From positions 43,397-66,578 of the forward strand of contig DDEH01000041.1 in assembly GCA_002336085.1 (NCBI GenBank): a DNA stretch of 23,182 bases, written 5' to 3'. Positions 1 to 8,346 of this stretch are shown here, one piece after another; within the stretch, counting starts at the first letter, position 1; the number at the start of each line of letters is the position of its first letter. The notes below the pieces were generated by a model. It did no database searches. It saw only the letters and a list, made by a program, of their open reading frames with translations, and had not been told where the DNA came from. The position numbers and the translations under genes are program-made. The stretch is from Flavobacteriales bacterium UBA1959. Lineage in GTDB: Bacteria > Bacteroidota > Bacteroidia > Flavobacteriales_D > Sanyastnellaceae.

Positions 1-606
1 GTTTCAATTGGGATGCAATGGTCTTCAAAAGGAGGCCATTGGCGCAGCCGATTTCAAATAGAAATGAAATCGATGACCAGCAGGGGAGTGGAGTCCGTCA
101 TTCGCTCGAGCGCGATTCGTCATATAAGTGACGAGCATCAGATTGAACTGCACGCCAGGTGGCAAGGCGAATCTACCACATTTGATCGTCAATCCAATCG
201 GACAAGACTGGGCTTTAGGTGGCGTTTTTCTGATGCTTTTTCCACCGGGAATTTCCGCGTCGAATGGTGCCCAAATCGCAGGGGCCATGGGGTAGGTTGG
301 TCGTGCATTTGGGGCGTCATTATTGGGCGTATCGATGTCAAGGTTTCCATTTCAGATTGGGCTATGGGATCCAATCAAGTTGGGTACTTCGTGGTACCGG
401 CTTTTGATGGGATCCGCCTGCAGGGCATGCATCAACACGGTTCGAGGGCTTCGTTCCGGTTGAGCCGCAAAATCAGGGATGATTGGAAGATCCAAATATT
501 GGGGTTCAAGGCAAATGCGAATGACTCGGAAGAGTATTTATCAGGTCTTTCGACAGTGGGCTATGCACAAAGTGAAATTCAAATCCGTTTGATGCTCAAT
601 TTGTAA
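1..606 (+). CDS. C-terminal part of a secreted/outer-membrane beta-barrel-like protein (5' end outside window)
   Basis: The reading frame is open from base 1 and runs to a TAA at 604-606, so 201 residues are visible and the real start lies upstream; the ATG at 13 is internal. The visible part is rich in alternating polar/hydrophobic and aromatic stretches typical of outer-membrane strands, and it ends in a short strand (EIQIRLMLNL) running to the stop, as barrels often do. The pattern of a strand with a small-residue turn (VPAFDGIRLQG) followed by 'SRASFRLSRKIRDDWKIQI' recalls the C-terminal barrel of Bacteroidota proteins carrying N-terminal helix-hairpin-helix (ComEA-like) repeats, but those repeats would lie outside the window. 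That assignment is a guess from memory of the family. The protein being a coding C-terminus is fairly safe. It ends 28 bases before efp and may share its transcript. Confidence 0.55.
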   Translation, partial: VSIGMQWSSKGGHWRSRFQIEMKSMTSRGVESVIRSSAIRHISDEHQIELHARWQGESTTFDRQSNRTRLGFRWRFSDAFSTGNFRVEWCPNRRGHGVGWSCIWGVIIGRIDVKVSISDWAMGSNQVGYFVVPAFDGIRLQGMHQHGSRASFRLSRKIRDDWKIQILGFKANANDSEEYLSGLSTVGYAQSEIQIRLMLNL

Positions 607-633
607 TGGTATCTTCGCCTAAATCTCCATGGA

Positions 634-1197
634 ATGGCAACAACTTCAGATATCAAGAATGGCTTGGTCATCAATCACAACAGTGGATTGTGGCAAGTCG
701 TCGAATTTCTTCACGTAAAACCAGGCAAGGGCGCAGCTTTTGTGCGGACAAAGTTGAAGAATATCAGCACCGGAAAGGTCGTGGATCACACTTTCAATGC
801 TGGAGTGAAAATTGATCCCGTGCGGATTGAGGTGCGGGAGTATCAATACCTGTACAACGATGAGCAGTATCATTTTATGAACCTCGAGTCATTTGAGCAA
901 ATTCCTGTGGATCGTTCAGTCATCAATGCCCCTGAATTTTTGAAGGATGGACTGGTTTGTCAGATTCAATTTCAAGCGGATGATGAACTCGTGCTCAGTT
1001 GCGAATTGCCAACACAAGTGGAGGCGGAGATATCATACACAGAACCAGGAATTAAGGGAGATACAGCAACGAACACATTGAAGCCTGCCACTACGGATAC
1101 GGGTGTTGAAATTAGAGTGCCTTTGTTCATCAATATTGGAGATCGTGTAAAGGTGGATACTCGGAAAAAGGAGTACGTAGAGCGCGTCAAGAAATAA
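634..1197 (+). CDS. efp: Translation elongation factor P
   Basis: EF-P binds the ribosome between the P and E sites and relieves stalling at proline runs. The 187-residue product has the usual family length. The KOW-like N-terminal domain carries the conserved tip loop HVKPGKGAAFVRTKLKN, in which Lys32 is the residue that is post-translationally modified in many bacteria. Two OB domains follow, and the conserved C-terminal block with 'GVEIRVPLFINIGDRVKVDTRKKEYVERV' (split here as GVEIRVPLF then INIGDRVKVDTR) closes the protein. The ATG at 634 gives the standard MATTSDIKNG start; the ATG at 629 is out of frame. It lies 3 bases before the phosphatase gene, so the two are probably co-transcribed. 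No gene for a known EF-P modification enzyme (EpmA/B, EarP, YmfI) is in this window. Confidence 0.97.
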   Translation: MATTSDIKNGLVINHNSGLWQVVEFLHVKPGKGAAFVRTKLKNISTGKVVDHTFNAGVKIDPVRIEVREYQYLYNDEQYHFMNLESFEQIPVDRSVINAPEFLKDGLVCQIQFQADDELVLSCELPTQVEAEISYTEPGIKGDTATNTLKPATTDTGVEIRVPLFINIGDRVKVDTRKKEYVERVKK

Positions 1198-1200
1198 GAG

Positions 1201-2421
1201 ATGGCGCACAGCATTGAACGTCTCGAACAGCGATTGGAGCTTCAGGATTATAAACTGAGTGCTCTGCTTGACGTTACCCAGGGTATCAATGGCCGGGCGA
1301 CAGAGGAAGAGCTGCTCGATAAGTATAGGACAAGTCTTGCTGAACATTTGGGCATCTGCCGTTTGGTTCTGTATGCATTCGATGGGAATTGGCGGTGCCT
1401 TCTCGTGAATGGGGTTAGTGGCGAAGTTCCTGAAATACAGGATGAGGCTTTCTTTGAACAGGAAGGAGAAGTTTTCTTGAGTTCCAAGACAGGAGCGGAG
1501 CAGTTTGATGTAGTGATCCCGGTCTTGCACGATGGAAAGCCATTGGCTTATTTGCTCGCAGGAGACACGCAAGAAGGGCAGGGAGTAAGTCCCGTTGTGA
1601 AGCACCTGAACTTTATTCAAACACTGACCAATGTGCTGGTTGTCGCTTTGCAAAATCAGAGGCTTGAGCGAGCTCGAGCCAATCAGGAAGCAACACGTCG
1701 CGAGCTCGAGTTAGCTGCGACCATGCAAGCGATGTTGGTGCCGACAGAATGGCCGGAGGACCGCGATATAGATGTAGCGGCATTTTACAAACCGCATTTG
1801 GAAGTAGGAGGTGATTACTATGACGTGTTTGCGGTGGATGAGGACCGAATGGTTTTTTGTATGGCGGACGTCAGTGGCAAGGGAATTGCGGCGGCTTTTT
1901 TAATGTCGAATTTTCAAGCCAATCTCAGGGCGAGTTTCCAATACGAACCGGATGACCTTCGCAGTGTAGTTGAACGATTGAACGAACGCGTCTCTGAGAA
2001 TGCAAAAGGAGAGAAGTACATCACTGTCTTTGCGGCTGTATATCACCGAAGAAAGAGGGAGATTCAATACGTGAATTGTGGCCATAACCCACCGGTTATA
2101 ATGCTCGCAGATGGCCGCACCCAACAATTGGAATTGGGCTCAGTTGGACTGGGTATGTTTCGTGAAATCCCATCCTTGGAAACGGGCACAGTCCGGCTTG
2201 ACCGCGAATCCACGCTGGTGTGTTTTACCGATGGTTTGGTTGAACAAGAAAATGAGGAAGGCATCCCCTATGGCATGCAACGCATGGAAGAAATATTGAG
2301 GGAACGGCGGGGAATGCCTGTAAAAGACGTACAGACAGCTTTGATTGATTCGGTGAAGGATTTCAAAGGTGAAGAACCAAGTTTTGATGATACCGCCCTT
2401 ATGGTGGTTCGGTTCCACTAA
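1201..2421 (+). CDS. GAF-like plus SpoIIE-type PP2C serine/threonine phosphatase (RsbU-like)
   Basis: A 406-residue signalling phosphatase. Residues ~20-160 form a GAF-like sensory region, residues ~160-190 a helical linker (QRLERARANQEATRRELELA), and ~195-405 the SpoIIE/PP2C catalytic domain. Metal-binding motifs are all present: VGGDYYD (D205, D208), MADVSGKG (D223), NCGHNPP (292-298), FTDGLVEQEN (D344) and DDTALMVV (D396, D397), so it should be active as a metal-dependent phosphatase. Enzymes of this class usually dephosphorylate an anti-anti-sigma (STAS) protein or act in partner-switching cascades; no STAS, anti-sigma or HATPase gene is nearby, so its target is unknown. No transmembrane segment or signal peptide is seen, so it should be cytoplasmic. 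It starts 3 bases after efp, and its stop overlaps the stop of the convergent polysaccharide gene. Confidence 0.93.
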   Translation: MAHSIERLEQRLELQDYKLSALLDVTQGINGRATEEELLDKYRTSLAEHLGICRLVLYAFDGNWRCLLVNGVSGEVPEIQDEAFFEQEGEVFLSSKTGAEQFDVVIPVLHDGKPLAYLLAGDTQEGQGVSPVVKHLNFIQTLTNVLVVALQNQRLERARANQEATRRELELAATMQAMLVPTEWPEDRDIDVAAFYKPHLEVGGDYYDVFAVDEDRMVFCMADVSGKGIAAAFLMSNFQANLRASFQYEPDDLRSVVERLNERVSENAKGEKYITVFAAVYHRRKREIQYVNCGHNPPVIMLADGRTQQLELGSVGLGMFREIPSLETGTVRLDRESTLVCFTDGLVEQENEEGIPYGMQRMEEILRERRGMPVKDVQTALIDSVKDFKGEEPSFDDTALMVVRFH

Positions 2422-3878
2422 TCACTCGTGGCTGTCAACGATGTAGCCTCTTCTTTGCTCGTGTCTAAGGTTAGATCCCAAACGAGCAAAAGAGCGAAGA
2501 ATCCCCAAAAAAGAGCACTGGCTTTGTCTGTGTCGAGGTAATTATTCAATACCCCGTGAACGAAGTAGGTCATCAACCCTAGGAAAACCCCCATTGCCAA
2601 GCGGGCCTGTTCGGGGTCTTTCAACCTCCGGTGCAGTTTGAACCCAAGGTGTAGGCAAAAACTCAAGAGTCCAATTACGAAAATCAAACCAGGCAAACCT
2701 TGTTCTGCTAAGGGGCCGAGGTATTCACTGTGGGCATTGCCTCCATCGGCATTGTTTGTGCTAATAATCGTCTGATCTCCGGAGCGTTGAAACGGCGCGT
2801 ATTCGAATTGATAGCTTCCGGGTCCCCAACCAACAAACGGTCGCTCTTTGAACATTTCCAGCGCCGCATTCCAACGATTTAGGCGCTCGAGATTTGATGC
2901 GTCACTGGAAACGTTGGAGATGGATTCGACGTGTTCAGCAAGGTTGTCTGAGGAATCTTGTCGATTTCGCTCCAATTGTATGAGCAATGCATCTTGTGCA
3001 AACCAAAGAAAAGCAAGGCTTGCAATACCGACGAATAGTAGGGTTTTCAGTTGCACGCCCACTTTCATCAATCCCCAGAGGATAGTAACTGCTGCAAGTG
3101 ATACCCATGCTGCCCGGGTGTAAGAGAAGACAAGGCCAATGCAAAGGACTGTCAAGCCCAAACCAACAACGGCTTTTACAAAGGCCGAAAATCGCTTCCA
3201 CGTGAGCAATGCGACCATGGGCGGGATGACCATGGCCAATACGGCGCCGTAGGACGTGTGATCTTTGTAAAACGGTTTCATCACCCAGTGCCCAGCGTCT
3301 TTTTCAAATCCAAAGCCCGCATGCCGCACCATGGTGTAAATGATGACGATGCAAAGCGGAAAAGCGTACGCGAATATGAATTGATGTCGCTGGGCCTTCT
3401 GCACGCGAAACATTTCCGAAAGCACCCAGAAGAAGCCGACGACAAACCAGAGCCGTGCTGTCAAAAACTTGAATGAAACCAATGGGTGAGAACTCACAAT
3501 TGCCGCAAGACCCATCCAAATTAAGGAGCATTGCACCCAACGGGAAAGAGGGTGTTTGAGAATCTCTTGCCCCACGGGCCAGCCGTATGTTGCTTTTGTG
3601 ACAAAGAGCACCAGCACACCCGCTAGCAGAGGTTCGGTGGGCAGGTAAACGCCAATTCCTCCAATATCTAATTCCTCCAGGCTAAGGCTGAGCGGTACGC
3701 AAGCGACGATCAATAGCATCAATGCGTCGAGGCGGTGAAAGGCAAGCCACGCTATGCCAACAACAAAGGGGGCAAGGGCCAACCAAGGAAATTCGAAATA
3801 GAAAGAGATGGCGAGCAGTGTCGCGTAACCAGCCGTTACGGGATAAAAATACCGAGGTATCCTCGCGGGTGGCATCAT
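2418..3878 (-). CDS. O-antigen polymerase/ligase family membrane protein (Wzy_C / WaaL-like)
   Basis: A 486-residue multi-spanning inner-membrane protein with about ten to twelve hydrophobic segments. The family hallmarks are the FSYTRAAWVSL segment with its conserved Arg, the large periplasmic loop starting ERLNRWNAALEMF and continuing KERPFVGWGPGSYQFEY, and the motif NAHSEYLGPLAEQGLPGL (H383, E385) just before the last helices. Proteins of this family either polymerise O-units (Wzy) or ligate polysaccharide to lipid A-core or protein (WaaL); sequence alone does not separate these roles. I chose the ATG at 3878 rather than an upstream in-frame ATG at 3971, because 3971 would place a charged, Cys-rich 31-residue tail deep inside the Wzz-like gene. 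From 3878 the start overlaps that gene's TGA stop as ATGA, suggesting translational coupling. A second ATG at 3875 is adjacent and is equally possible. Confidence 0.88.
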   Translation of the reverse strand: MMPPARIPRYFYPVTAGYATLLAISFYFEFPWLALAPFVVGIAWLAFHRLDALMLLIVACVPLSLSLEELDIGGIGVYLPTEPLLAGVLVLFVTKATYGWPVGQEILKHPLSRWVQCSLIWMGLAAIVSSHPLVSFKFLTARLWFVVGFFWVLSEMFRVQKAQRHQFIFAYAFPLCIVIIYTMVRHAGFGFEKDAGHWVMKPFYKDHTSYGAVLAMVIPPMVALLTWKRFSAFVKAVVGLGLTVLCIGLVFSYTRAAWVSLAAVTILWGLMKVGVQLKTLLFVGIASLAFLWFAQDALLIQLERNRQDSSDNLAEHVESISNVSSDASNLERLNRWNAALEMFKERPFVGWGPGSYQFEYAPFQRSGDQTIISTNNADGGNAHSEYLGPLAEQGLPGLIFVIGLLSFCLHLGFKLHRRLKDPEQARLAMGVFLGLMTYFVHGVLNNYLDTDKASALFWGFFALLLVWDLTLDTSKEEATSLTATSD

Positions 3879-4876
3879 GCCGCTTTGGGCTCCTTCAGAT
3901 TCTCGGCGCCGAGCAAGACCAAAAGAGCGAGAGCAAGTGTGCTCGCAACACTCATTGCCACAATCAGCCAACGGATGGGCTTGGATTTCTTGTCCGCGGG
4001 AGCGGCGTAGTCCACAACGAACGCTGATGGCATTTGAGTTTCAGCATCTAGCTTCATCAATTCAAAGCGCCTCTTGAGTATCGCTTCACGCTCATAAGCC
4101 GCTTCAATGAGATTGGAAAGCTTATTAAATTCATTGGCATGCGTTGAAATCCTCGCCATCTGCTTACGTATTTTCTCGGCATTGGATGAAGCTCCCTTGG
4201 CAATGGCCGTGGCGTATTGCTCATTCAATCCTTCGATTTGAGTCGCGAAATCGTAGATACCGAGTTCGTATAGTTTTCCGAGTTTCGATTCCATTTCCTG
4301 AATCTCATCTTGTACTTGTTTCAATGAAGAACCGGCATAGACCAGTGCTTCTTGAGCACGTTCATTCCGCAGACGATTGGCAACGGAATCCGCAAGAAAC
4401 GCAATATCGTTGGCCATATCGGCCGCTTGGTTTGGATCACGATCATGCACGGCGACTTCAATGGATCCGTAGCGCGTTAAACGTGCATCTACATTGGAAT
4501 TGTATTCTTTGCCCAAGAGCGATTGAGCACCGGGCGTATTACGCTTGATGTCATAATGTTCCCACAAGTCATATTTCTCAATGATACGTGTGCGGATGCG
4601 ATCGGAATTTAGGATTTGCAACAAGCGTTCTGCATCCTCTGTTTCGCCGTATTCCAAGAGATCGTTCCTCTTAATCTCTTCATAAAATTGTTCGCCGATG
4701 GAGTGTTGTGGCGTCGCAAACATGATCACCGTTGATTTGAATTGCTCTTCCATAAGGAGCGCTGCCAATGATGAAAGCGCTGCCGCAGCAATGCCGATAA
4801 CAAAAAATGTTCTTCGACGATCAAAAATGAAACGAAGCAGATGCGTGGAGTTGAGATTGGAATCGGTAGAATTCAT
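3875..4876 (-). CDS. Wzz-like polysaccharide chain-length determinant / co-polymerase
   Basis: A 333-residue protein with the Wzz topology: a short cytoplasmic N-terminus, a first transmembrane helix at ~24-42, a long periplasmic region with predicted helical/coiled stretches (~160-290), and a second helix at ~303-324 preceded by a Pro/Lys motif (APADKKSKPIRW). The C-terminus ends ten residues after the second helix, so no tyrosine-kinase domain is fused, and none is encoded nearby. Such proteins set the length of Wzy-made polymers or help export them. It sits between the flippase (15 bases upstream) and the polymerase/ligase gene (overlapping start), which fits a Wzx/Wzy/Wzz set. The start is an ATG at 4876. 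The overall fold is clear; individual function (O-antigen versus exopolysaccharide) is not. Confidence 0.85.
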   Translation of the reverse strand: MNSTDSNLNSTHLLRFIFDRRRTFFVIGIAAAALSSLAALLMEEQFKSTVIMFATPQHSIGEQFYEEIKRNDLLEYGETEDAERLLQILNSDRIRTRIIEKYDLWEHYDIKRNTPGAQSLLGKEYNSNVDARLTRYGSIEVAVHDRDPNQAADMANDIAFLADSVANRLRNERAQEALVYAGSSLKQVQDEIQEMESKLGKLYELGIYDFATQIEGLNEQYATAIAKGASSNAEKIRKQMARISTHANEFNKLSNLIEAAYEREAILKRRFELMKLDAETQMPSAFVVDYAAPADKKSKPIRWLIVAMSVASTLALALLVLLGAENLKEPKAA

Positions 4877-4891
4877 GCGAGTGGTATAGGG

Positions 4892-6373
4892 CTAGGAGTC
4901 GGCAAAGGTATTCATCTTCTCCGTTAGCATTTTTTTCATGGAACGAAAATCGATAACTCCTGGCAATAGTCCCGAAACTAAGCAGCCCAATAGGGCTATA
5001 CCCAGTGCTTCATTGGGGTTGCTTCCCCAACGCGAAGCAATGCTGCATATTGCAAAACAAGCAAATGAATGAATGAACAAGGCGCGAAGCAGTTTCCACC
5101 ACTCTTTTCCGGGATGCTTGCGCAAGCAGAAGTAAACCTGTCCCGCCACCATGGAGCCTTGTGTGATCGCACTGATGACTGCGCAACCAACCCCACCTGA
5201 TGTTGCAGATGCCTGGCTGAGCCACCAAGCGTTCAAAACGATGTTGATAATAGCCCCGGCTCCAGCCATTCTATTCAGAATCCGCATGTCACCGCGGGCG
5301 GTGAGCAAGGTGCTAAATACATACCCTTGGGCAAATACCGCAAATGAAATCATCAACCAAGGAAGTATGTCTGCGGCAGATTGGACCTCATAGTTATAGA
5401 AAATACCAAGGAATTGTTCGGGGAAATACCAAGCCGCCCAAGCAATGGCTGCGCCCGCAGTAAGCAGGATGCTACTCATTGAACGTGCCAGCGGCCGAAC
5501 ATCCTCCTCGTTGGCGAGCATGCGCGTGAAGTATGGAAGCAATAGCGTTGCGCAGAGATATCCAATCATGTTCGCGGCTTCAAAAAACCGGTAACTCATG
5601 GCATACCATCCGGCCTGAATTGCTCCATTAGGCGCCATTCGTTCCAGCATGATGCCGTCCACTCGGTGGTACGTCATCATTAGCAAGAATAACAAAGCAT
5701 AAGGCCACCCAGCGGTGATGTTTTCTTGGAAGCTTCGTCCGGAATTGATGCCATCATCATTTGGCAGGATCGAGGCCACTTCACGGGATTGCTTTTTCAG
5801 CCGCCAAAATGCGATTAGGAAAGTAATGGACAATGCAACCGAAGATCCCGCCAAAAGCCAATTCACATCGAATCTGTCAAAGGATACAATCAACGACCCC
5901 ATAGCGATGAAAAGTATGCTCCGATCGGCGATTGAAACCCAGGCATCCGTGCGATGCGCGCCAATGCCCTGCAGTCCGGCACGCAAGTATAGAATGGCGC
6001 TGAGTAAGGCTTGATTGAGGCCAATCCAGCCGAGCCAAATGAGCGATTCTCCGCGCCATCCAAGTAGCCAACCTATGAGCATGAGTGTTGCCAGATAGCA
6101 TGGGAAAAGCAGCCGTTTCGTTCGCCAACCTTGACGGAAGGAGTGATGAATCTCCTCAGGCTGGCCGGAGACGAAACGCGTCATGTGATTCGCCAGACCG
6201 GCATCGAGAATGATATTAAGCAGGATGGAAAGGCTGAGTAGGGGGAAGTAGCGCCCAAACTCTTCAGGCCCTAACAGGTCTTGGATCTTCGTGTCAATGA
6301 TCAGCAAGTAGGCTGGCTTGACAGCAAGGTTGAGAATCATCAACCAAGACAAGTGTTTGAGAAATTGTTTCAA
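4892..6373 (-). CDS. Polysaccharide flippase (Wzx/MATE-like oligosaccharide transporter)
   Basis: A 493-residue integral membrane protein with about twelve to fourteen hydrophobic helices and no large soluble domain, typical of Wzx-type lipid-linked oligosaccharide flippases of the MOP superfamily. The N-terminal pattern (LNLAVKPAYLLIIDTKIQDL, then GPEEFGRYFPLLSLS) matches the start seen in Bacteroidota flippases, with a Pro before the first periplasmic segment and a GxxxxGxYF turn. The first codon is TTG at 6373; in-frame upstream codons reach a TAG within 18 bases, and the first ATG is at 6340, which would remove eleven residues normally kept in the family. I therefore prefer TTG, with moderate certainty. 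It is the first gene of a three-gene operon with the Wzz-like and polymerase/ligase genes, and is divergent from the glycosyltransferase. Confidence 0.88.
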   Translation of the reverse strand: MKQFLKHLSWLMILNLAVKPAYLLIIDTKIQDLLGPEEFGRYFPLLSLSILLNIILDAGLANHMTRFVSGQPEEIHHSFRQGWRTKRLLFPCYLATLMLIGWLLGWRGESLIWLGWIGLNQALLSAILYLRAGLQGIGAHRTDAWVSIADRSILFIAMGSLIVSFDRFDVNWLLAGSSVALSITFLIAFWRLKKQSREVASILPNDDGINSGRSFQENITAGWPYALLFLLMMTYHRVDGIMLERMAPNGAIQAGWYAMSYRFFEAANMIGYLCATLLLPYFTRMLANEEDVRPLARSMSSILLTAGAAIAWAAWYFPEQFLGIFYNYEVQSAADILPWLMISFAVFAQGYVFSTLLTARGDMRILNRMAGAGAIINIVLNAWWLSQASATSGGVGCAVISAITQGSMVAGQVYFCLRKHPGKEWWKLLRALFIHSFACFAICSIASRWGSNPNEALGIALLGCLVSGLLPGVIDFRSMKKMLTEKMNTFADS

Positions 6374-6458
6374 AATGATTTGATCAACCTACATTCATTG
6401 GCTCTGCATGCAAATAACGGAATATGCGGCGGACAATTGTCAACCTATCTTCGCAACT
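6374..6458. promoter_or_regulatory. Divergent intergenic region between flippase operon and glycosyltransferase
   Basis: Eighty-five bases separate the two divergent starts and must hold the promoters of both units. I see a near match to the Bacteroidota -7 element (TATCTTCG at 6446-6453, one mismatch to TAnnTTTG), but it lies only 5 bases before the ATG and has no properly spaced -33 TTTG, so no promoter is called with confidence. Confidence 0.3.
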
Positions 6459-7568
6459 ATGGCGCGCATTGCTCTGAACGCACGATTATTAATCGGAGGG
6501 AGGTTGGAAGGAATCGGTTGGTTCACACACGAGTGTTACCAGCGAATGGTTGCATCCCACCCGGAGCACGAATTCCAGTTGCTCTTTGACCGAGAACCAT
6601 CGCCTGAATTCCGCTACGGAGACAATGCGCAAGAAATGCGATTGCTCCCACCAGCTCGTCGCCCCTTTCTCTACGATTTTTGGTTTGATTATGCATTGAC
6701 ACGTCAATTGCACCGCTGGAAAGCAGATGTTTTCTTATCGACAGACGGCATGCTGAGCCGGAGAACGGAGGTGCCTCAAATCCCTGTATTTCATGATTTG
6801 AATTTCATGCACTATCCGGAGTGGATGCCTGCCCGTGAGGCGAAATACTACCGCAGCCGATTTCCTGAATTTGCGAGATGTGCACGACGCATCCTGACGG
6901 TTTCCGATTTTTCACGCAATGACATTGTTTCGCAATTCGACGTGCCACCGGGTAAAATTGATGTTGTGTCCAATGCGCCGGCCTCAGATTACACCCCCAT
7001 TGATTCCAATGAATTGCGCATGATGCAGCGCAAACTATTGACCGCTGGGCCATCCTACTTCGTTTTTGTGGGTAGCCTTCATCCCCGTAAAAATATCAAG
7101 GGCTTGTTGGATGCTTTTTGCGCGTATCGCCGAATTGGAGGGAAGAATGATTTGGTGATTGTAGGGGAGTCCATGTGGTCGGAAGAAATGCGAAGCCAGC
7201 CGGGTGTTCATTTTTGCGGACGCATGGAACGCAAGGCACTCGCTACCGCCGTTGCTTCTTCTGAGGGTCTTATTTTTATTCCGTGGTTTGAAGGGTTTGG
7301 AGTGCCCATTGTGGAGGCGTTTGCTTCGGGTGTTCCTGTCATTGCGAGCAATCGTACATCAATGCCAGAAGTTTGCGGCGGTGCCGCGGCGGCGCTGGTT
7401 GAACCAGACGATATAGAAGGAATCGCATCGCAGATGAAAAGGCTTGACGCAGATGTGGCATTTCGAGATGCTGCTATCCAGCGGGGTTTGCAAAGAGCTC
7501 AGGCTTTTTCTTGGGAAGAATCGGCGGCTCAAATGTGGCGATGTGTTCAGCAAGTTTTAGAGTCATGA
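6459..7568 (+). CDS. GT4-type glycosyltransferase (glycosyltransferase family 1 fold, GT-B)
   Basis: A 369-residue cytoplasmic sugar transferase that should build the oligosaccharide later flipped by the neighbouring Wzx protein. The N-terminal half begins with a beta strand and a Gly-rich loop (ARIALNARLLIGGRLEGIG), as in GT-B enzymes. The donor-binding half contains FVGSLHPRKNIKGLLDAF (sugar-nucleotide loop with Lys) and the EX7E motif in WFEGFGVPIVEAFASG (E278 and E286), then SNRTSMPEVCGGAA. The ATG at 6459 starts MARIALNARLL, the expected N-terminus; an in-frame ATG at 6408 would add 17 residues with no family resemblance. The donor and acceptor cannot be told from sequence. Its TGA overlaps the ATG of rnhB (ATGA at 7565-7568), so both are likely translated in a coupled fashion. 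Confidence 0.9.
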   Translation: MARIALNARLLIGGRLEGIGWFTHECYQRMVASHPEHEFQLLFDREPSPEFRYGDNAQEMRLLPPARRPFLYDFWFDYALTRQLHRWKADVFLSTDGMLSRRTEVPQIPVFHDLNFMHYPEWMPAREAKYYRSRFPEFARCARRILTVSDFSRNDIVSQFDVPPGKIDVVSNAPASDYTPIDSNELRMMQRKLLTAGPSYFVFVGSLHPRKNIKGLLDAFCAYRRIGGKNDLVIVGESMWSEEMRSQPGVHFCGRMERKALATAVASSEGLIFIPWFEGFGVPIVEAFASGVPVIASNRTSMPEVCGGAAAALVEPDDIEGIASQMKRLDADVAFRDAAIQRGLQRAQAFSWEESAAQMWRCVQQVLES

Positions 7569-8167
7569 GCTTGGAACCTTGGATCGAGAAAAGTCGGCTG
7601 GAAGCGGGATGTGATGAGGCTGGCAGAGGATGCCTTGCCGGTCCGGTGACGGCTGCATCTGTCATTCTATCTCCTGAATTTGCGCAGAAATTGGTAAGCG
7701 AAGGTGTCTTGGATGACAGCAAAAAATTGAGTAAAAAGGTGCGCGACAATTTGCGCGTGAGAATCGAAGACGAGGCGCTTGCCTGGTCTGTATGTCACAT
7801 TGCACCGGATGAAATTGATCGTATCAATATCCTTCAAGCTTCCCTAAAAGCCATGCGTGAGGCCACCAAGAAGCTGAGAGTCGCCGCGGAATTTATGCTC
7901 ATCGATGGCAATCGCTTTGTGACGGAAGATGGCCTGCCGCCGTATGAATGTTTCATCAAAGGAGACGGTCGATTTGCGTCTATTGCGGCAGCAAGTATTT
8001 TGGCCAAAACACATCGTGATGAAGTGATGATGGGCTTGCACGAAGAATATCCTCACTACAGTTGGGATACCAATGCGGGCTATCCGACGAAAGGCCACCG
8101 ACGGGAAATCGCTTCAGTCGGTACCACGAAACACCACCGAATGACGTTTCGTCAACTTCCTCGTTAG
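7565..8167 (+). CDS. rnhB: Ribonuclease HII
   Basis: A 200-residue type 2 RNase H that cuts RNA in RNA-DNA hybrids and removes single ribonucleotides from DNA. The active-site set is complete: CDEAGRGCLAGPV (D17, E18), the DDSKKLSKKVR block, LIDGN (D114) and AKTHRDEVM (D152), plus KGDGRFASIAAASILAK. The ATG at 7565 begins MSLEPWIEKSRLEAGCDEAGRG, with the usual ~15 residues before the first catalytic Asp; a longer frame from 7511 would overlap the glycosyltransferase deeply and is unlikely. It ends with the expected basic C-terminus (TTKHHRMTFRQLPR). The overlap with the glycosyltransferase gene indicates co-transcription although the functions are unrelated. Confidence 0.96.
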   Translation: MSLEPWIEKSRLEAGCDEAGRGCLAGPVTAASVILSPEFAQKLVSEGVLDDSKKLSKKVRDNLRVRIEDEALAWSVCHIAPDEIDRINILQASLKAMREATKKLRVAAEFMLIDGNRFVTEDGLPPYECFIKGDGRFASIAAASILAKTHRDEVMMGLHEEYPHYSWDTNAGYPTKGHRREIASVGTTKHHRMTFRQLPR

Positions 8168-8346
8168 CGTTCATCTGATCGTTACTAGGCACCAATGACT
8201 TTGATATAAATTCGTCTTGGGCGGATTGCTTTGTTGGTATGAATTTGTCATTGGATTAACATTTTTGGTTATTTATCCACAGAATGCCATGATTTATCGA
8301 GTTTTGGGTAGCTTGCACTTCACTTCGTTACACCAAAACTCACATC
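8168..8346. promoter_or_regulatory. Leader region of the giant secreted protein gene, with a perfect DnaA-box-like 9-mer
   Basis: The 179 bases between rnhB and the large secreted gene hold no plausible gene. TTATCCACA at 8273-8281 is an exact DnaA box. It is single, so replication-origin function is unlikely; it may be chance. A degenerate -33/-7 pair (TTG, 20-base spacer, TGAATTTG) is visible about 100 bases before the ATG, with one mismatch to TAnnTTTG. No rho-independent terminator is seen after rnhB. Confidence 0.25.

Noticed and set aside
1033..1653. Minus-strand reading frame of 206 codons spanning efp and the phosphatase
   Set aside because: It runs opposite two well-supported genes and has no recognisable domain or coherent composition.
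3879..3971. Upstream start at 3971 for the polymerase/ligase gene
   Set aside because: It adds 31 residues rich in Cys, Arg and Glu from within the Wzz-like gene, while the ATGA overlap at 3875-3878 gives a natural coupled start directly before the first membrane segment.
8273..8281. DnaA box considered as part of a replication origin
   Set aside because: Only one box is present, without an AT-rich unwinding element, box cluster, or dnaA/dnaN/rnpA/mnmG-type neighbours.
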